From contig VWZP01002400.1 in NCBI GenBank assembly GCA_013396995.1, forward strand, positions 1,302,001-1,366,000: a DNA stretch of 64,000 nucleotides, given 5' to 3'. Position 1 is the stretch's first letter; every line of letters begins with the position of its first letter. Shown piece after piece: positions 24,777-37,406 of this stretch. Source of the DNA: Dicaeum eximium (taxonomy: Eukaryota; Chordata; Aves; Passeriformes; Dicaeidae). The translations under genes were made by a program, and so were the position numbers. A model generated the notes under the pieces. It saw nothing but the letters and a program-made list of their open reading frames with translations. It was not told where the DNA came from and searched no databases.

Positions 24777-27700
24777 ATAAAATCCACATGCCTATAGTTT
24801 TCTGTTAAAACTGCATGATTCCTATCAAACTACCTGCATCAGTGCTCCCACTGGAGATCACAGTTCCCATTAAGGAAAGCAGGGAAATATTTTCAAAGCA
24901 CATTCAGAACTTCTAAAACCTGCATTGGAAAATCTTTTGAACATTACAACAAAAAAGGCAGCTACCAGGACTCTAAACATGTAACAGCATTGCGTCTCTC
25001 AAGCCATTAGCAATAAAATTAACATTCAGGTGTAATTTATTGCAACTGTCAAGCAGCAGCAGTGATATCTCTTAGCCAGCAGGTTTGCAAACTGTGTTCC
25101 TGTTCTAGCCAGTGTTGAAAGTTCTTGACTAAGGAGCCCACCTGCCCATCAGAATCATCATTTAACTCTCTCTTCAGGCTATGGCACAGCGTGCTTCCTC
25201 CTGCAGGAGGAAAGGATTCTCTAACCTAATATTCTTCATCACAACAGATATGTGAGCCTGAACAAATTTTCTCAGACACAGCTGCTTCTAGGGTATCTTG
25301 GCATTTGAGTGGATGATTTGCAGAAATTCCACTGGGAAGGAGGTACTTTAAAGGCTGCCAGGGAGTGTGATAGGGCCAGAAGAAGAGTGAAGAGGCACAG
25401 CTGTGACAGCTGAAAGCAGGATAAGCTGCCACTGATCTGTTTCTATGCTTATCACAACACCCATTAATCAATTCCAATCACAGCAGGCCCACCAACTAAA
25501 CTATACTCCACCTCTCAAAAACTGACTACTCAGCCTTGTAATCTTCCTGGAAAATTGTTCATCTGAAAAAATGTCAGAGGAGCACTGTATTATTTATTTT
25601 ATTTTCAAAAACTTATTATATTTACATTTTTTTTAAATTGAGCAAGTCAAAATATCCACAGGCCTTGCTTATCAAACTGTTAAAAATTTTACTTTGATTT
25701 TTTTGGTGTGCAATTTTAAATTAAAAGAATTTCCCTTCTGCTTTCTCTAAGTTATACCACAGATGTGAATTTTAGCAAACTTGAGATCAACAGTAGACCA
25801 ACAGTACTGTTCTGTAGTACAGCACTGTTTTAAGTACTGTATCCTTAAAACAACCTAGAATACAAATAGTTTTTACCCTATCTTTTAAAAAGAAGCTCTT
25901 TGTATATATAGTTCTTCATGAAAAAAATAGAATTACATTAAAAATGCAGAATACATAAAAACATAGAATGTACCAAATTTCACTAACAGAAGTATAAGTA
26001 GCTATGTTTGGATTTATGGTAGATTTATTATTATTTTTATAATTTGCTTTAATAAGTTTACTTCCTATTGACATTATTGCTACCATGAATTTGAGTTTTA
26101 TTCTAAGCTGAGGGTTGAGGGAACCCCACCAATCATGTTTGTATATCTCTCCAGCTCACCTGATGTGCAAATTCTGCAAGTTTTGAAGGAGTAGGGACCA
26201 GTCTAATTTGTTCAGTACATAAGTTGCAATAATATTTGTTCACCAGACCAAGTGAGCAGGCAGTTCTGCAATTTGCTTCTTTGTTCACTCATTTTCTAGT
26301 CCTTGCCGCATTATTTCATGCTTTTGTCAGCCTCAGGCCTGTTCACACCAAAAAACTGCAGTTTCAGATGTCGTAACATCAGTGAATTAAAAGCAGAACA
26401 AGGAAAATGGCAAATTCCCCACCATGTTAAAGGATAACAAAGGAACCATTTCCACAGATTTTGGAAACCCACCTTTGAAGGTGCTGAGAGAGAGCTGTTG
26501 GCAGGAGGAGTGGCAGTGCCTGAGGAGTGGCAGTGCCTGAGCTGGCCCAACACACTGTGTCACACAGCCTCAGCCAGTGGTGACAGGCCCCAAGTGTTGA
26601 ACCCAACTTTGCATCCAAGAAAGCACTTCAGCAGGAGCCTGCCTACTTCAAGCTGCCACTTGGAAAGATTAAGTGCACTTTGTATATCTCTTCTCAGTGT
26701 CACTTAAAGCTTGTAAGGAGGTTTTCAGAATAACCAAACATTTAGAAGCTAGAGTCCCTTTACTATCTAATGGTATTTGTGCACCCACAGAACATGGCAG
26801 GTTTTGCAAACCCTCCCGTTATGCTACACCACTTCAGCAGCTTTCACACCATTGAAGAACTGTATTCAGCCCTCTTATAAAGAGCTGTGTATTTTAATAG
26901 TGGTATGGATTTACAAGAACTAGATGCCTGTTGTGGCATTTGTAAAGTTTTCTAATTTCTACAGAATGGCACTGCTATTTCCAAGATTCCATTACAAATG
27001 CATGTGATTTATAGGGCTTCAAAAGGTGTATTTGCCCAGAGTTCCTGTTATTTACACAGCATCAACAGTTTTCAGGTTGATCCACAAGCAAAAGAACAAG
27101 CTTAGCATAATTACTGTATTACAATACAGAACATCCAAGAGCACAATTTATACTACTCATTTAAGGGAGCAACAGTCCACAATTACCATTGGCATGCAAC
27201 TTGCTTAACTGTTGAATTCTATTCTTTATTTAATAGGACAGCGCCAACTATCTAAATGTCAAGGGAAGTCTTTCATGCCCATTTTAAATCTCCTTTATTA
27301 CCAGAACACTGAGAGTTCCTTTATGCTGATCATGTGATGCATGTTATCATGTAATAGCATAAGATCAATTTTTATACCTTTTTTTTTCTTTTTTTGGCAA
27401 ATAGATGACTGTGATGTATTTGTATTACGGAATGGACACAGTAAACATGCTGTGGAAATTCTGAATTTAGAACCAAATCATGTAAGTCTTGTGATACTTT
27501 AAACTGTTTTTCTAACCCTATGAAAAACATGGTAAGTATAACAAAATTGATATTTATTTTAATATGCATTACCTTCCTACCTTTTGTCATATTCATCGTA
27601 TTGGAGATTCAAGGATTTTTTTCCCCTCTCTTCAAAACAGATAGCACTTAGTCTTCTTCTAGATGGCATTTCTAGGAACAATAGCATCATTTAAAAATAG

Positions 27701-29604
27701 TACCTGTATAAAATAAAAGAATTTTAATTCTCAGGTGCTGAAATAGTTTTCAAATTCAATCCCTCCTGTTCTCCCCTATGTTTTCAGTTCTGAAGACCTT
27801 GGGACATAAATTTCCCCTAAAATTGGGAAATGCCTACCAAATAATGATCATTGATAAAATCTAAATGATAACAAAAGCTCTTACCTAAGCAAATTTCTGA
27901 TGCAGCCTCTGCATCAGTGAACTAAAAAAGCTTCACCCTTTTCAAACTACTCTTACAATCTGATTTTGCATTTACATTATAATAAAAAGTCTATACATTT
28001 CTCATGTAAAAATTAACAAGAAAGTCAAGAGGTAAAAATCAGCTTCCAGTGGGCAAAGTACAGGCTAAGGAAGTACAGGCACCATCATCTTAGAACTAAG
28101 CATCCTATGGAGCTGGATTATACTGGTGTGCTCTGGATATAGTGAAATTTAAGAGTACAGAAATAACAGAAAACAAATACATGCACATCCATTAAAATGT
28201 GATTACTCTTTATTTATAAAAACATACTAACACAGAAAACCATCACAGGCCATGCTTAGAAAAACTGAACAGGAAGATAACAACTTGGTCCTAAACCACT
28301 ACTCTATATGAATATGAGTTTTATTGACTTCTTTTGATCATAAAAAGAGTACTGAAACTGTCAAAAGAAATGTGACTCCCAATTTCTGCAAACAAATACT
28401 CAAATGTTACAACCAGTAAATATGACTGCCAAAAATAAAGTTATCTTATTCAACACAAAGGCCAACTTTCCACAACTATCCAACTACAACATTCAGAGTT
28501 ATATTTCCAATTCCATAGTGACCAAAGTACATCCTATTGTGACTACACAGCCCAGATGGAAATGGGAAATGGACCTGGTGCACCGCACTGCCTATGAATT
28601 AATAATTTCCTGTTGAAAATCCCTAGCAGATGACTCCTTCCTTACAAAAGACATAGGAAATTAAGACATTTCATAACAGGGGAATTTCTGCTAAGCAGTA
28701 ATTACCCTGAATAACTGTAAAAGATATCAGCATCCTGCTAAAATACATGGCTCCCACATTCTAACATTTAGACAAGGCAGAGGAAATATTTCAGTCACCT
28801 TCCACCTTAGCCTCAAAGAAACTTTGCAATTTAAGCCACAAGAACCTATTTCTAGGTTGATCTGGTTATATTCAATGTTTGATGTTACGAAAATACTGTG
28901 ATGAATTTCAACACTGTTTACAAAACAGTTTTCTAGATACTGTGAACAACAAATTCTTTCAAGGATTTCCTCTTCCATATTTAGAATACTATTTTCCTCC
29001 AAAAGCCTCAATTATATGAGATTGAGGAGAAAAGCCAACTATGCTGTTGGTTAACACACAACGTTTGTGAAGAACACATCACTGATGTCTTCACTTCCCT
29101 GAGCACAGAATGCTGTAAATGCCCTCTCAGGACAGCCTTAAAGCACAGAGCAGAGAATGATCTTTATTCCCTGAACAGCAGAGCCTACCAACACAGGTTG
29201 CCAGTGCAATGTGTCAGAAATAATTCTTAAGAACCTATTTCTTCAATAAGATCTGTTCATAAGCAGATCACTCATTTGCTTTGCAACTGAGCCATAGGAA
29301 CCACCTAACCTATTCAAATACTTTCTCCTCCATCTGTTGAATGACAAACAGCTTCTCACCTTGTCAAAGCACTTTGAGATCTACTAGATGAGGAACACTG
29401 TAGATTTTCATGCAGTTCCAGCTGCAGAACAGGAGATAGTTTTAGCATGACTCAATAGCATCAGAAGTAGAGAGGTCAAGCTGTAGCTATTATGGTCCAA
29501 GTATACTAATCCTCTGCTGAAAGAAATCCTCTCTTAAAAATATACCTATTAAGAAAAGGACCTAATTCTGGCTTTCTAAAAAACAAAATCAAACAAAATA
29601 AAGC

Positions 29605-29621
29605 AAAAAAAAAAAAAAAAA
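29605..29621 (+). repeat. Poly-A tract
   Basis: An uninterrupted run of 17 A follows an A-rich (AAACAAAAT)-like stretch. It could be a retroposon tail, but no recognisable element body precedes it. Confidence 0.85.
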
Positions 29622-31029
29622 GAAGAAATCCCACACACAACTTTAGTGCAAGATTTGATGTATATATCAGGAGATGCATCCAATATTGGTCTTACTGATG
29701 TGTCCGCAAAACACCTAATATTAAATGCTCATTATTTGAAAAACAAATTGGGTTTTAGGTTGGTTAGTTTGGGTATCTTTTTAGAGATGAGACAGCTTTA
29801 AAACTATTGCTTTAACTTCACATGTACTTGTGGCTAACTCCTTTATTCCATTTCAATGCCACTAAAATGCAGACAACGCAATTCTGGAAGAATCCCATGC
29901 TATCAAGACAGTTAATAAAATACTAAACTAAATTAAACTATTTAATACTAAACCTGTGGTCTAAGTTTCGTAAGCACAATACTTGCCAGGTTGGATTGCC
30001 CCATACCAATTTTTATGTTTTTATTGAAAAGGTGAGATTGCATGTACATGTGGATTGCTCATTAAAAAAAAGACCCTCCCTCTCAAAAAAGAAAAAAAAA
30101 TTCCTCCTCTCCATCTGATTTACAACCTCACTCTCACTAGAAGCATAGTCAAGGCTGGAGGAAAGGCAAGTGTAGTCTATCTCAAATTTTCTTAGACCTT
30201 TGGATACAGTTTGAAATTATGATGTAAGACATGCTAACGAGCACTGGGGATTATTTTAAACAGGGGACAGAAGAGTTAAATAAAGAAATAATTTTTAAGT
30301 ATTGAGCTTCCTGCAGACATTAAAAGTTTTTCCCAATAATACATCTCATACTCAATGCAAACATAAACCCTAAGAAACCTTGGTTTCACAATTTGAACAC
30401 ATCTACAACAATTCTATTTACCAACCTTACCTGTTAAAACCAAGATCTTAAGATACTTCTTACCTACCAGTTTCAACAGGAAATTCCAAGTCAGAATTAC
30501 TGAGTTCCCTTTTGAATTTCATTCCAGACCCATTATGTGAGTTGTGGAAGACACAAGGAGGAATAAAGGAATCACCCAAGCTCCTGTGCAGCAAAGCATT
30601 AATTTATTTATAGGCATGCTGGTAATTAGAAGTGGCTTTAGAATTAAGTTAAACTGGCATAAAATTTGCTTTACTAGCCATCATCTCTCCTAGCTTTACA
30701 TATCCCAGTATTAAACCTGAGCTTTTTTTCCTGTGCTATTCATGTCAACATGACAGGAAAAGGCTAATCTTTGAGACTGCTTTTAGAGTTAGGTACACTA
30801 TTTTTGAAATTTACTCCTGATTTTGACAAAAATTATCATTGTACTGTATTATGCACAAGCAAAATTAGATGCTTTCTTCCTTAATAGCAACTTTAAAAAA
30901 AAAATTCTAAATTAATCATGTGAAAAATAAGTGTGAGATAATAGATATTTTTGTATATTTTTGTAGAGACATTACAGCTATGCTCTAAGCTGTCACATAG
31001 TTAATTAAGGTGCTGTATAGCAGGAAAGT

Positions 31030-31225
31030 TGTTCTGTGGACCCCAGGACCGCTCATGTTTTCCTTCCGACGCCGTGGGGCAGGAGCGGCTGCCCGGGCGC
31101 GCTCGCCTTGGTCAGCAGCGCCATCCAGCGGCTCTCCGGGAGCACCGCAGCCTCCGCCCCGCAGCCCCGGCGCACGGCTCCATCCCGCACTGCTGCAAAC
31201 AGCTCCTTCTTCGGAAACACATAAG
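31030..31225 (+). promoter_or_regulatory. Isolated CpG-rich patch in the intergenic desert
   Basis: About 170 bases (roughly 31,035-31,205) are dense in CpG (for example GACGCCG, GGGCGCGCTCG, CCGGCGCACGG) inside an otherwise AT-rich region that is almost free of CpG. The patch is followed by an AAG/GTATAG splice-donor-like site at 31,225/31,226. It could be a small CpG-island promoter of a non-coding transcript or an enhancer. No TATA box or coding content is evident, and overlapping open frames here simply reflect the GC content. Confidence 0.4.
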
Positions 31226-32785
31226 GTATAGCCTGCAGAACTTTGCTAAACTAAGAGGAAAAAAATCCACCACTATAAAAGCGTATACATTTTCGCTACC
31301 GTCCGTGTTTTTCTGAGAATGCTGTTCAGGGTCAGTGCTGGCAAGTGGCAGAATGAAAACTGCTAAGAGAATCATAAAGTGTTAATAAATGGGAAACAGT
31401 TGTGGGTAGAGTTACACAATCAGCCCTGGCAGTGAGACTTTCACCAGTTGCTATGAGTATTTCATCAGCATATCATCCTGGCTGGGTGCCCTAAAGCAAA
31501 ACCCCACAAGGACAGAGGTGAACCACTCTAGCTCATTGAAAGATACCCAAAGGAACATTTTTTTTATACTATTTGTGGTGCTTGCTGTTGATGAAGTATT
31601 AGCTCAGAAGATCTGTTTTGTCCCATTTTCACTGCAGTAATCAAATCATATTAATATTGATTAAATTACATAAACTGTCTCCTGTCCTAGAAGCCAATGC
31701 TACTCATGAACATAAGCATACTAATACAACAACAAACAAACAAAAATGGGGCAGGAAAAAAATTCAATAACAACCAAATCTTGTTATGTGTACCAAGTCC
31801 AGGTCTTAAAACCAACATAAAACGAAGAGAAGTTTGCAATTGTTGGGGGTTTTTTAATACAGAAGATTTAAAAATCAAGACTTTAAAAAAAAAAACCACC
31901 AAAACAGAAAAACACAGATCTTCTTGTGAAAAGGCATAAACCCTCTCAGATCCTACCAAAAGCTAGGAAGGGAATTAAAGTACTGTCCTAAAATAATAAT
32001 ATTTTTTAAAAAATCAAAACTAAACAAAGCAAAAACCCACCTTAAAATCATAAAAGCTGCAAAATATACAAAAAGTGACAGGACTCATCAGATTACAGTA
32101 TTTTCACATAAATTAAGAATGATAAAAAAATTTCCTGTCCAAAAATAAGAGGCTGTATTTGGAGAGGTAAATCAGATGTAGTTTCCTCTTCTGCCTGCAG
32201 ATGCCATTACTGGATCAAATTAAACTGCAGCTTGCTGTTTTCCTTCATCTGGAATTTTCAAGCAAGTACTAGAAGAGTTTATTTATCCTTAATTTTTAAG
32301 ACTGATACACATTCTTTAAAAAGGATAGCTAGACTGCACTTTCTTCTAAAAGCTCATTTACATACAATGTGTCTCAATAAACATAGACTAACACTGGGTA
32401 CTCTCAGAATCATTATGCATTTTTATTACTTAATACTACTTTTAAAATAAAGTATGGAATTGAAGAAATAACTATTTCTTATTAATTTCTTAAAGTGACT
32501 TCTATTGCAAAGAGAATGTATTTCATTGGTTAGATTTTTCTTAGTTTTATGTTTCCATGTTAAAATAGGGTACAGCAGTCTGAGCACTCTGTCTCCCCAC
32601 TTCACATATAAATTAAAACCAAGCCCCCCTCCTTTTACATCAGTCATTAAAACCCATAGGTCAAATACCTATAGTTCCAGTTACTTTTTACCTGAAAGCT
32701 GACTGAAGAATCATTTCCTGAGGGAAAAAGAAAAGCTCAACCAAAAAGCAAGAAAAACAATATCAAAAAAGCAACCATAACAAAC

Positions 32786-32796
32786 CCCCCCCCCAC
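32786..32796 (+). repeat. Poly-C tract in A/C-rich low-complexity DNA
   Basis: A run of C lies within CAACCC/ACAAC low-complexity sequence that extends for about 60 bases. No element is recognisable. Confidence 0.75.
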
Positions 32797-34006
32797 CAAC
32801 ACAACAACCCACAAACCACAGATTACATCAATACATATAACAAAGTAAATTCATCACGACTGCAGAAAACAATACATCTCAGTCAGGTGTCTAAACATTT
32901 CTTCATAGCACTTCCCACCCCTCCCATATGTTCCTGACTGTTCACTCACAATTTCTTTCAGTGTCATGGAGCTGAAGGCTGTATGTTTAAGATCCCCAAA
33001 GCCTTTTGAGGCCAAATTTAGTGCTTTTAGCTTAGTAGACTTCAGCTACTAAGTTGCAGCCCAAACCATAAAAGTTCTGTCTGTATTAGTGTGTGTGAAT
33101 GGTTCCATGGGTACCTGTGGCTGTGGATGAAGAAACAGTAGCTAGAAAACTGTGGCCAAAAAGAGGCAGTGTACATGCTGAGGTGCCTGGCACATCAAAG
33201 TCTCATCAAAGCCAATCTGAGCCTCCACTTCAGAGTCAGAAGCTCACAGTTGTTGCTCCAGCCTTGTAGCCACGAGGGATTTTTATGTGTGGGTGCAAGT
33301 GTGAAGGAATAAGTGAAAGTACTGTGCGAACCTGCTGGAAGTAAACATCTTAACTGCATTAATAAGAGTTAATGAAAGGTGTTTTGATAAATATTGTTTG
33401 TGATGCCAGTTCTTTGGCATGGATAATTTCTAGATACACTAGCCTATAGTTACAAATATACCTTACCTTGTGGTACAGTCCATCCATAGATGGCTGGGGC
33501 CTCAGCTAGGCATGTTGATGTGTTAATGCAGCATGGCGTGAGAGCTCTGGTCACTGCTGATGTATGGGCACTGTATGGATCGTGAGAATGAAGCACTGCA
33601 GTGATGTAGAACTGCAATAAGGGCACCAAGCTGAAGAAAAACACTAGCAGAAGTAGGTTTTGTCAACATCTTACTCTAAAATAGTGCATTAACAATGGGA
33701 GTAAGAGAGGGATTGATTAGACACAGTTGGTTAGCGCAGAAAAGAAGAAAAAGCAAGCAAAAAACCAGCAAAAAAGCCCCAAAACAACAAACCCCAACTG
33801 AGCAGAAAAGAAGTTTTTGGCACATTTTCACTTATCCTGCACAAGCTAAATTTCACGATTAAGATGGCCCTTCCAATACCTCAGTTAAAAGTCTATCAAA
33901 AACCCATTAGTTTGGATGGTCACTTCCTGACTTTCCAGAATGCTAAAAACTCAAAGTCATTTTGAGCTTTAAGTTTCTGAGAAACTTGGTTTTCAGTTAC
34001 AGAAAA

Positions 34007-34075
34007 GGAGAAAAAAAAACAAAACAAAAAAAAAACCCACCACAAAAAAAAACCCAAAAAAACCCCAAAACCAGT
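34007..34075 (+). repeat. A-rich simple repeat
   Basis: About 70 bases alternate runs of A with AAACCC/ACCCC units. It is low-complexity sequence, and the 78-codon open frame across it (33,962-34,198) is an artefact of composition. Confidence 0.85.
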
Positions 34076-35137
34076 CTCTTAACAATACACAGAGCTACAA
34101 ATCTCAATATGTTTTCTGAGGAATGCTTGTCATTAAATACAAGAACAAAAGCTAACACGATTAATCATGTGAGCAGGTGGAATATCACTAACACCTGAAT
34201 GCAATTTTGCAATGAACACTTGACATAACACCATCATCTTCACTAGCAGATATTGAAAGGAATTGATTGTTCTGACATTAATAGGCATAGATTAGTTCAG
34301 TCCATAGATGTGTGCTGCTAGTTGAGGAAAGTTAATGTGTCTTGGTAGAGGAAAGAAATTTTAGGTAGGTAAAGAAATTTTTTTGTTTCTTTCTCTCATG
34401 AGTTACAGAAAACATCTCTTACTAATATTTCATGGTTTGACACTACAACATTTTAAGCAAGATAGCAATACTCTCAATAACAAAGGAAGGTCTCAAAATC
34501 AACAGAAGAAAATCAACAAGGAATTTACACTTGAATTTGTAAAAAGCAGTGATCAGGTACATGATGTAGTTTTACTCTTACATTCCCATGCTTAGATACA
34601 CAACACAGAAGAACCAGTTATGTTTTTAAAACTTCAGCCAAATACAAAATAATACATTCACATAAGTAGAAATATATCAGACTTTTCTTCATTTTTAAAG
34701 CACAAAACTCTGAACAACTGAATATACTTTCTTAACCCTTCAGCAAATTTGCAAAGGCCTTTACAGTAAGAAAGCAATTAAGTGAAAGGGAAATTATTAG
34801 CCACAAGAAAAAGTGCTGAGTATTTTTGGTGGCAGGACTGCACTGCTAGACATTTTTTGGGAAAGTATTACAGTGTGCTAATCTTTAGGAAATATATATG
34901 TAGGTTACTGGATCAGCATATTACCTTCCCCACTTCCTCTGCATCAGAAAAGCACAAAATCACTGAGTAACAGTATCAATTCTAACTAAAATTTTCAAAA
35001 GAAAATCATGATTGATTCTACTGCAGTCTTTTCCTATAAAAGAGTTCCAAGAGCCTGACATGTCCTCAAAGACTGAAATGCTCAAGATTTTGAACATCTT
35101 CCCTCAAAGGGAGAGATTACAGCCATGAATATCCACC

Positions 35138-35681
35138 TTGGAAGCTGGGCTGGGGTTAATTTTTTTCAAGGTAGCTTGTATAGGACAATGGTTTGGATTT
35201 GTGCTGAACACAAAGATAATAAATAGAGATTTTTTTTTATTGCTGAGCGGACATCACAAAAGCCAAGGCCTTTTCTGCTTCTTGTACTGCCGTGCTGATG
35301 AAGAGGCTGGAGGTGCTTAGGAAGTGGGGAGGACACAGCTGGGATATTCCAGACCATGTGACATGTTCAGTATACAGAGGGGAAGAAGGAGGAATGGGGA
35401 ACATTTAGAGTGATGGCATTTGCCTTCCCAAGTAACCATTGCATGTGACGGTTCCCTGCTTTCCTAGGGATGGCTGAACACCTGGCCAGGGGAAGCAGTG
35501 AATTGATTTCTTGTTTTGGTTGGCTTGCATGCACAATTTTTGTTTTTCCTATTAAACTGTCTTCATCTCAGCCTCTGATTTTTCCCACTTTTACCCTTCC
35601 AGTTCTCTCCCTAGTCCCACTGGGAGGCAGTAAGTATGCAGCTGTGTGGGCTGTGCTGCCAGCTGGGGTTAAACCACAACA
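35138..35681 (+). repeat. 5' LTR of the 35 kb element
   Basis: It begins truncated near GGGCTGGGGTTAATTTTTTTC. It contains GGATTTGTGCTGAACA, a degraded TATA-like GTATACAGAG near 35,370, an ATTAAA polyadenylation hexamer near 35,548 in CCTATTAAACTG, and ends GGGGTTAAACCACAACA. The usual TG start and any target-site duplication are not recognisable. Confidence 0.75.
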
Positions 35682-36395
35682 GTTCCTTTTGATGCCCAAC
35701 ATGGGGCTCAGAAGGTTCAACATAACAGCTTTGATTGGAATGTGTTAGATGGAATTTACAGCTGTTGCTGCTCTCTGGCTGCTTTGGGCAGACTCCTGGG
35801 CTTGCCCAGGGCTGGATGCCTTACAGTACATCAGTGCAGTGCTCATCTGTGGCTGCTTTTTGCTTTCCCTGCTGTTGTGCTGCTGATCCCCTCACTCTGC
35901 TGTGATTGGGGACATTTTGAGGACAGCCATGGTGATGCACAGGGAGTGGCACAGGGCCAGGGCATCGCTGCTGTACTGGACATGCTGGAACTCCAGTGTG
36001 AACACAAGTCAGAGAGACTGGGCCCTGTGGATGGGTCCCATGTGGAAGAAGAGATCCACATGCAGCCCTTGGAGGAGCTCACATGGGCACAGGTGAGCCT
36101 GATGGAGGGAAAGCCAGGGCAAGCCAGTGATGGAGGAGGCTCCTGGCAGGGACCTGTGGACACGTGGAGAAAGGAGAGCATTCTGGAACAGGTTTGTTGG
36201 CACAACTTGTAACTCCATGAGGGACCCAAACTGGAGTAGGTTGCTCCTGAAGGACTGCACCCTATGGAAAGGACCCACATTGGAGCAGTTCATGAGGAAC
36301 TGCAGTCTGTGGGAAGGACCCACAACCCCATGCTGGAGTAGGAGAGATGCTCCAGGCAGGGGACCAGAGATTCCCCTGCAACCCATGGGGAAGAC

Positions 36396-36587
36396 CATGG
36401 GAAGCAGTGAATTAATTCCTTGTTTTGCTTTGCTTGTGGGTACAGCTTTTGCTTTCCCTATTAAACTGTCTATATTTTAAGCCAAGAATTTTCTCACTTT
36501 TACCCTTCTGATTGCTCCCCACTGATGGGGGAGAGCAAGGGAGTGGCTTTGTGGTGCTTAGTTTCCAGCTGGGCTTCAACCATGACA
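36396..36587 (+). repeat. 3' LTR fragment of the 35 kb element
   Basis: It is homologous to the last third of the upstream LTR, from GGGAAGCAGTGAATTAATTCC through CCCTATTAAACTGTC to ACCATGACA. The U3 portion is absent and the fragment joins GC-richer internal sequence with GAAGGACCCAC repeats, so the element has been internally deleted or recombined. The two LTRs differ at many positions, so the insertion is old. Confidence 0.7.
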
Positions 36588-37406
36588 GACGCATTGATGT
36601 ATAGGAAAAAACCTTAGGTTTTACCTTATGAATTTTTCAGCACTGCTGTGAGTAAATTGTGCTCAGACCAGGCCTCCTAAAACCCATGCAAATTAATTTC
36701 CATCCTTCCTGTTAACTTCAGCCAGCAGACCAAAAGTAAGATGTTAAACAATGATAACAAGCACAAGGAAGTAGTGGATTGGGAAGCTCCCTACAACCTA
36801 GGATAATTTATATGTTATTTAGGAGCAGATATGCTTCTAAGCCAATATGAATAGTAGAGAAAATTATTTCAGCAATCAAAAGATAACTCACTAGCAACAA
36901 ACCCAACATAAACATACTTCAGATCACTTTGAACAGCATCATTGACACTTTAAACCCAGATTTCTAAATTAACTAAAAACCACTTTAAAAAACATTCATC
37001 AAATAAGGTTGTAAAGTACTTTTACTAGCTCTCATTGTTTTTCTCTACATAAATAAATACAAAATTTTTACTCTGTTTAAAAAAAGGCATAAAAAACACT
37101 TTCAAGTTGCAGTAGCATTACTAGATTATAATGCAGCTGAGGTGAAGCAAAATTTAAAAAAAAAAATTATTTTTTATAAACTTAGGTAGCAATAGACTTC
37201 TATTAAGACAGAATGAATTCTATTTTGAAGTTTGACATCCTCTTAAGGAATGTATTTTTTTCTTTGGTGAAATATAGGGTACTTAAACAAACATGGCATT
37301 TTACTTTCCCACAACTCACTCACTAATAATATTAGCAATAAATTTTAGCTTTTTGTGATATGTTGCAATAAGAAAGAGTTCTCTTGAATTTCTTGATAAT
37401 AACATT

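Larger units (their letters stand above)
1961..35130. other. AT-rich intergenic region between ZNF281 and KIF14
   Basis: About 33 kb without any open frame longer than about 115 codons and no recognisable protein domain. It contains homopolymer runs, small CR1 scraps (about 19.7 and 24.7 kb) and one CpG-rich patch (about 31.1 kb). Several short splice-bounded open stretches are described under findings. Sequence around 5.1-5.4, 10.5-10.8, 13.0-13.3 and 14.5-15.4 kb is of mixed composition and non-repetitive, the sort of DNA in which conserved enhancers sit, but conservation cannot be judged from one sequence. In human this interval holds no protein-coding gene that I know of. Confidence 0.7.
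35138..36587 (+). mobile_element. Degraded avian endogenous-retrovirus-type LTR element (LTR, leader, partial 3' LTR)
   Basis: Two copies of the same sequence share AAGCAGTGAATT, CTATTAAACTGTCT and TTTTACCCTTC, end near 35,681 and 36,587, and flank about 0.7 kb of unrelated sequence. The upstream copy is near full length (about 545 bases) and the downstream copy keeps only about 190 bases. Directly after the first LTR, TGATGCCCAACATGGGGC (35,690-35,707) matches a tRNA-Lys primer-binding site (TGGCGCCCAACGTGGGGC) at 15 of 18 positions. No gag, pol or env reading frame survives, so it is a non-autonomous or heavily deleted fossil. The sequence resembles LTRs abundant in neoavian genomes. The family name is not certain; the primer site suggests a class II (ERVK-like) origin. 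Confidence 0.8.

Noticed and set aside
35742..36212. 156-codon plus-strand open frame in the LTR element leader, and antisense frames at 35,843-36,398
   Set aside because: They lie in the non-coding leader and LTR of a degraded retroelement, with low-complexity Trp/Ser/Cys-rich translations and no gag/pol/env domain. They are composition artefacts.
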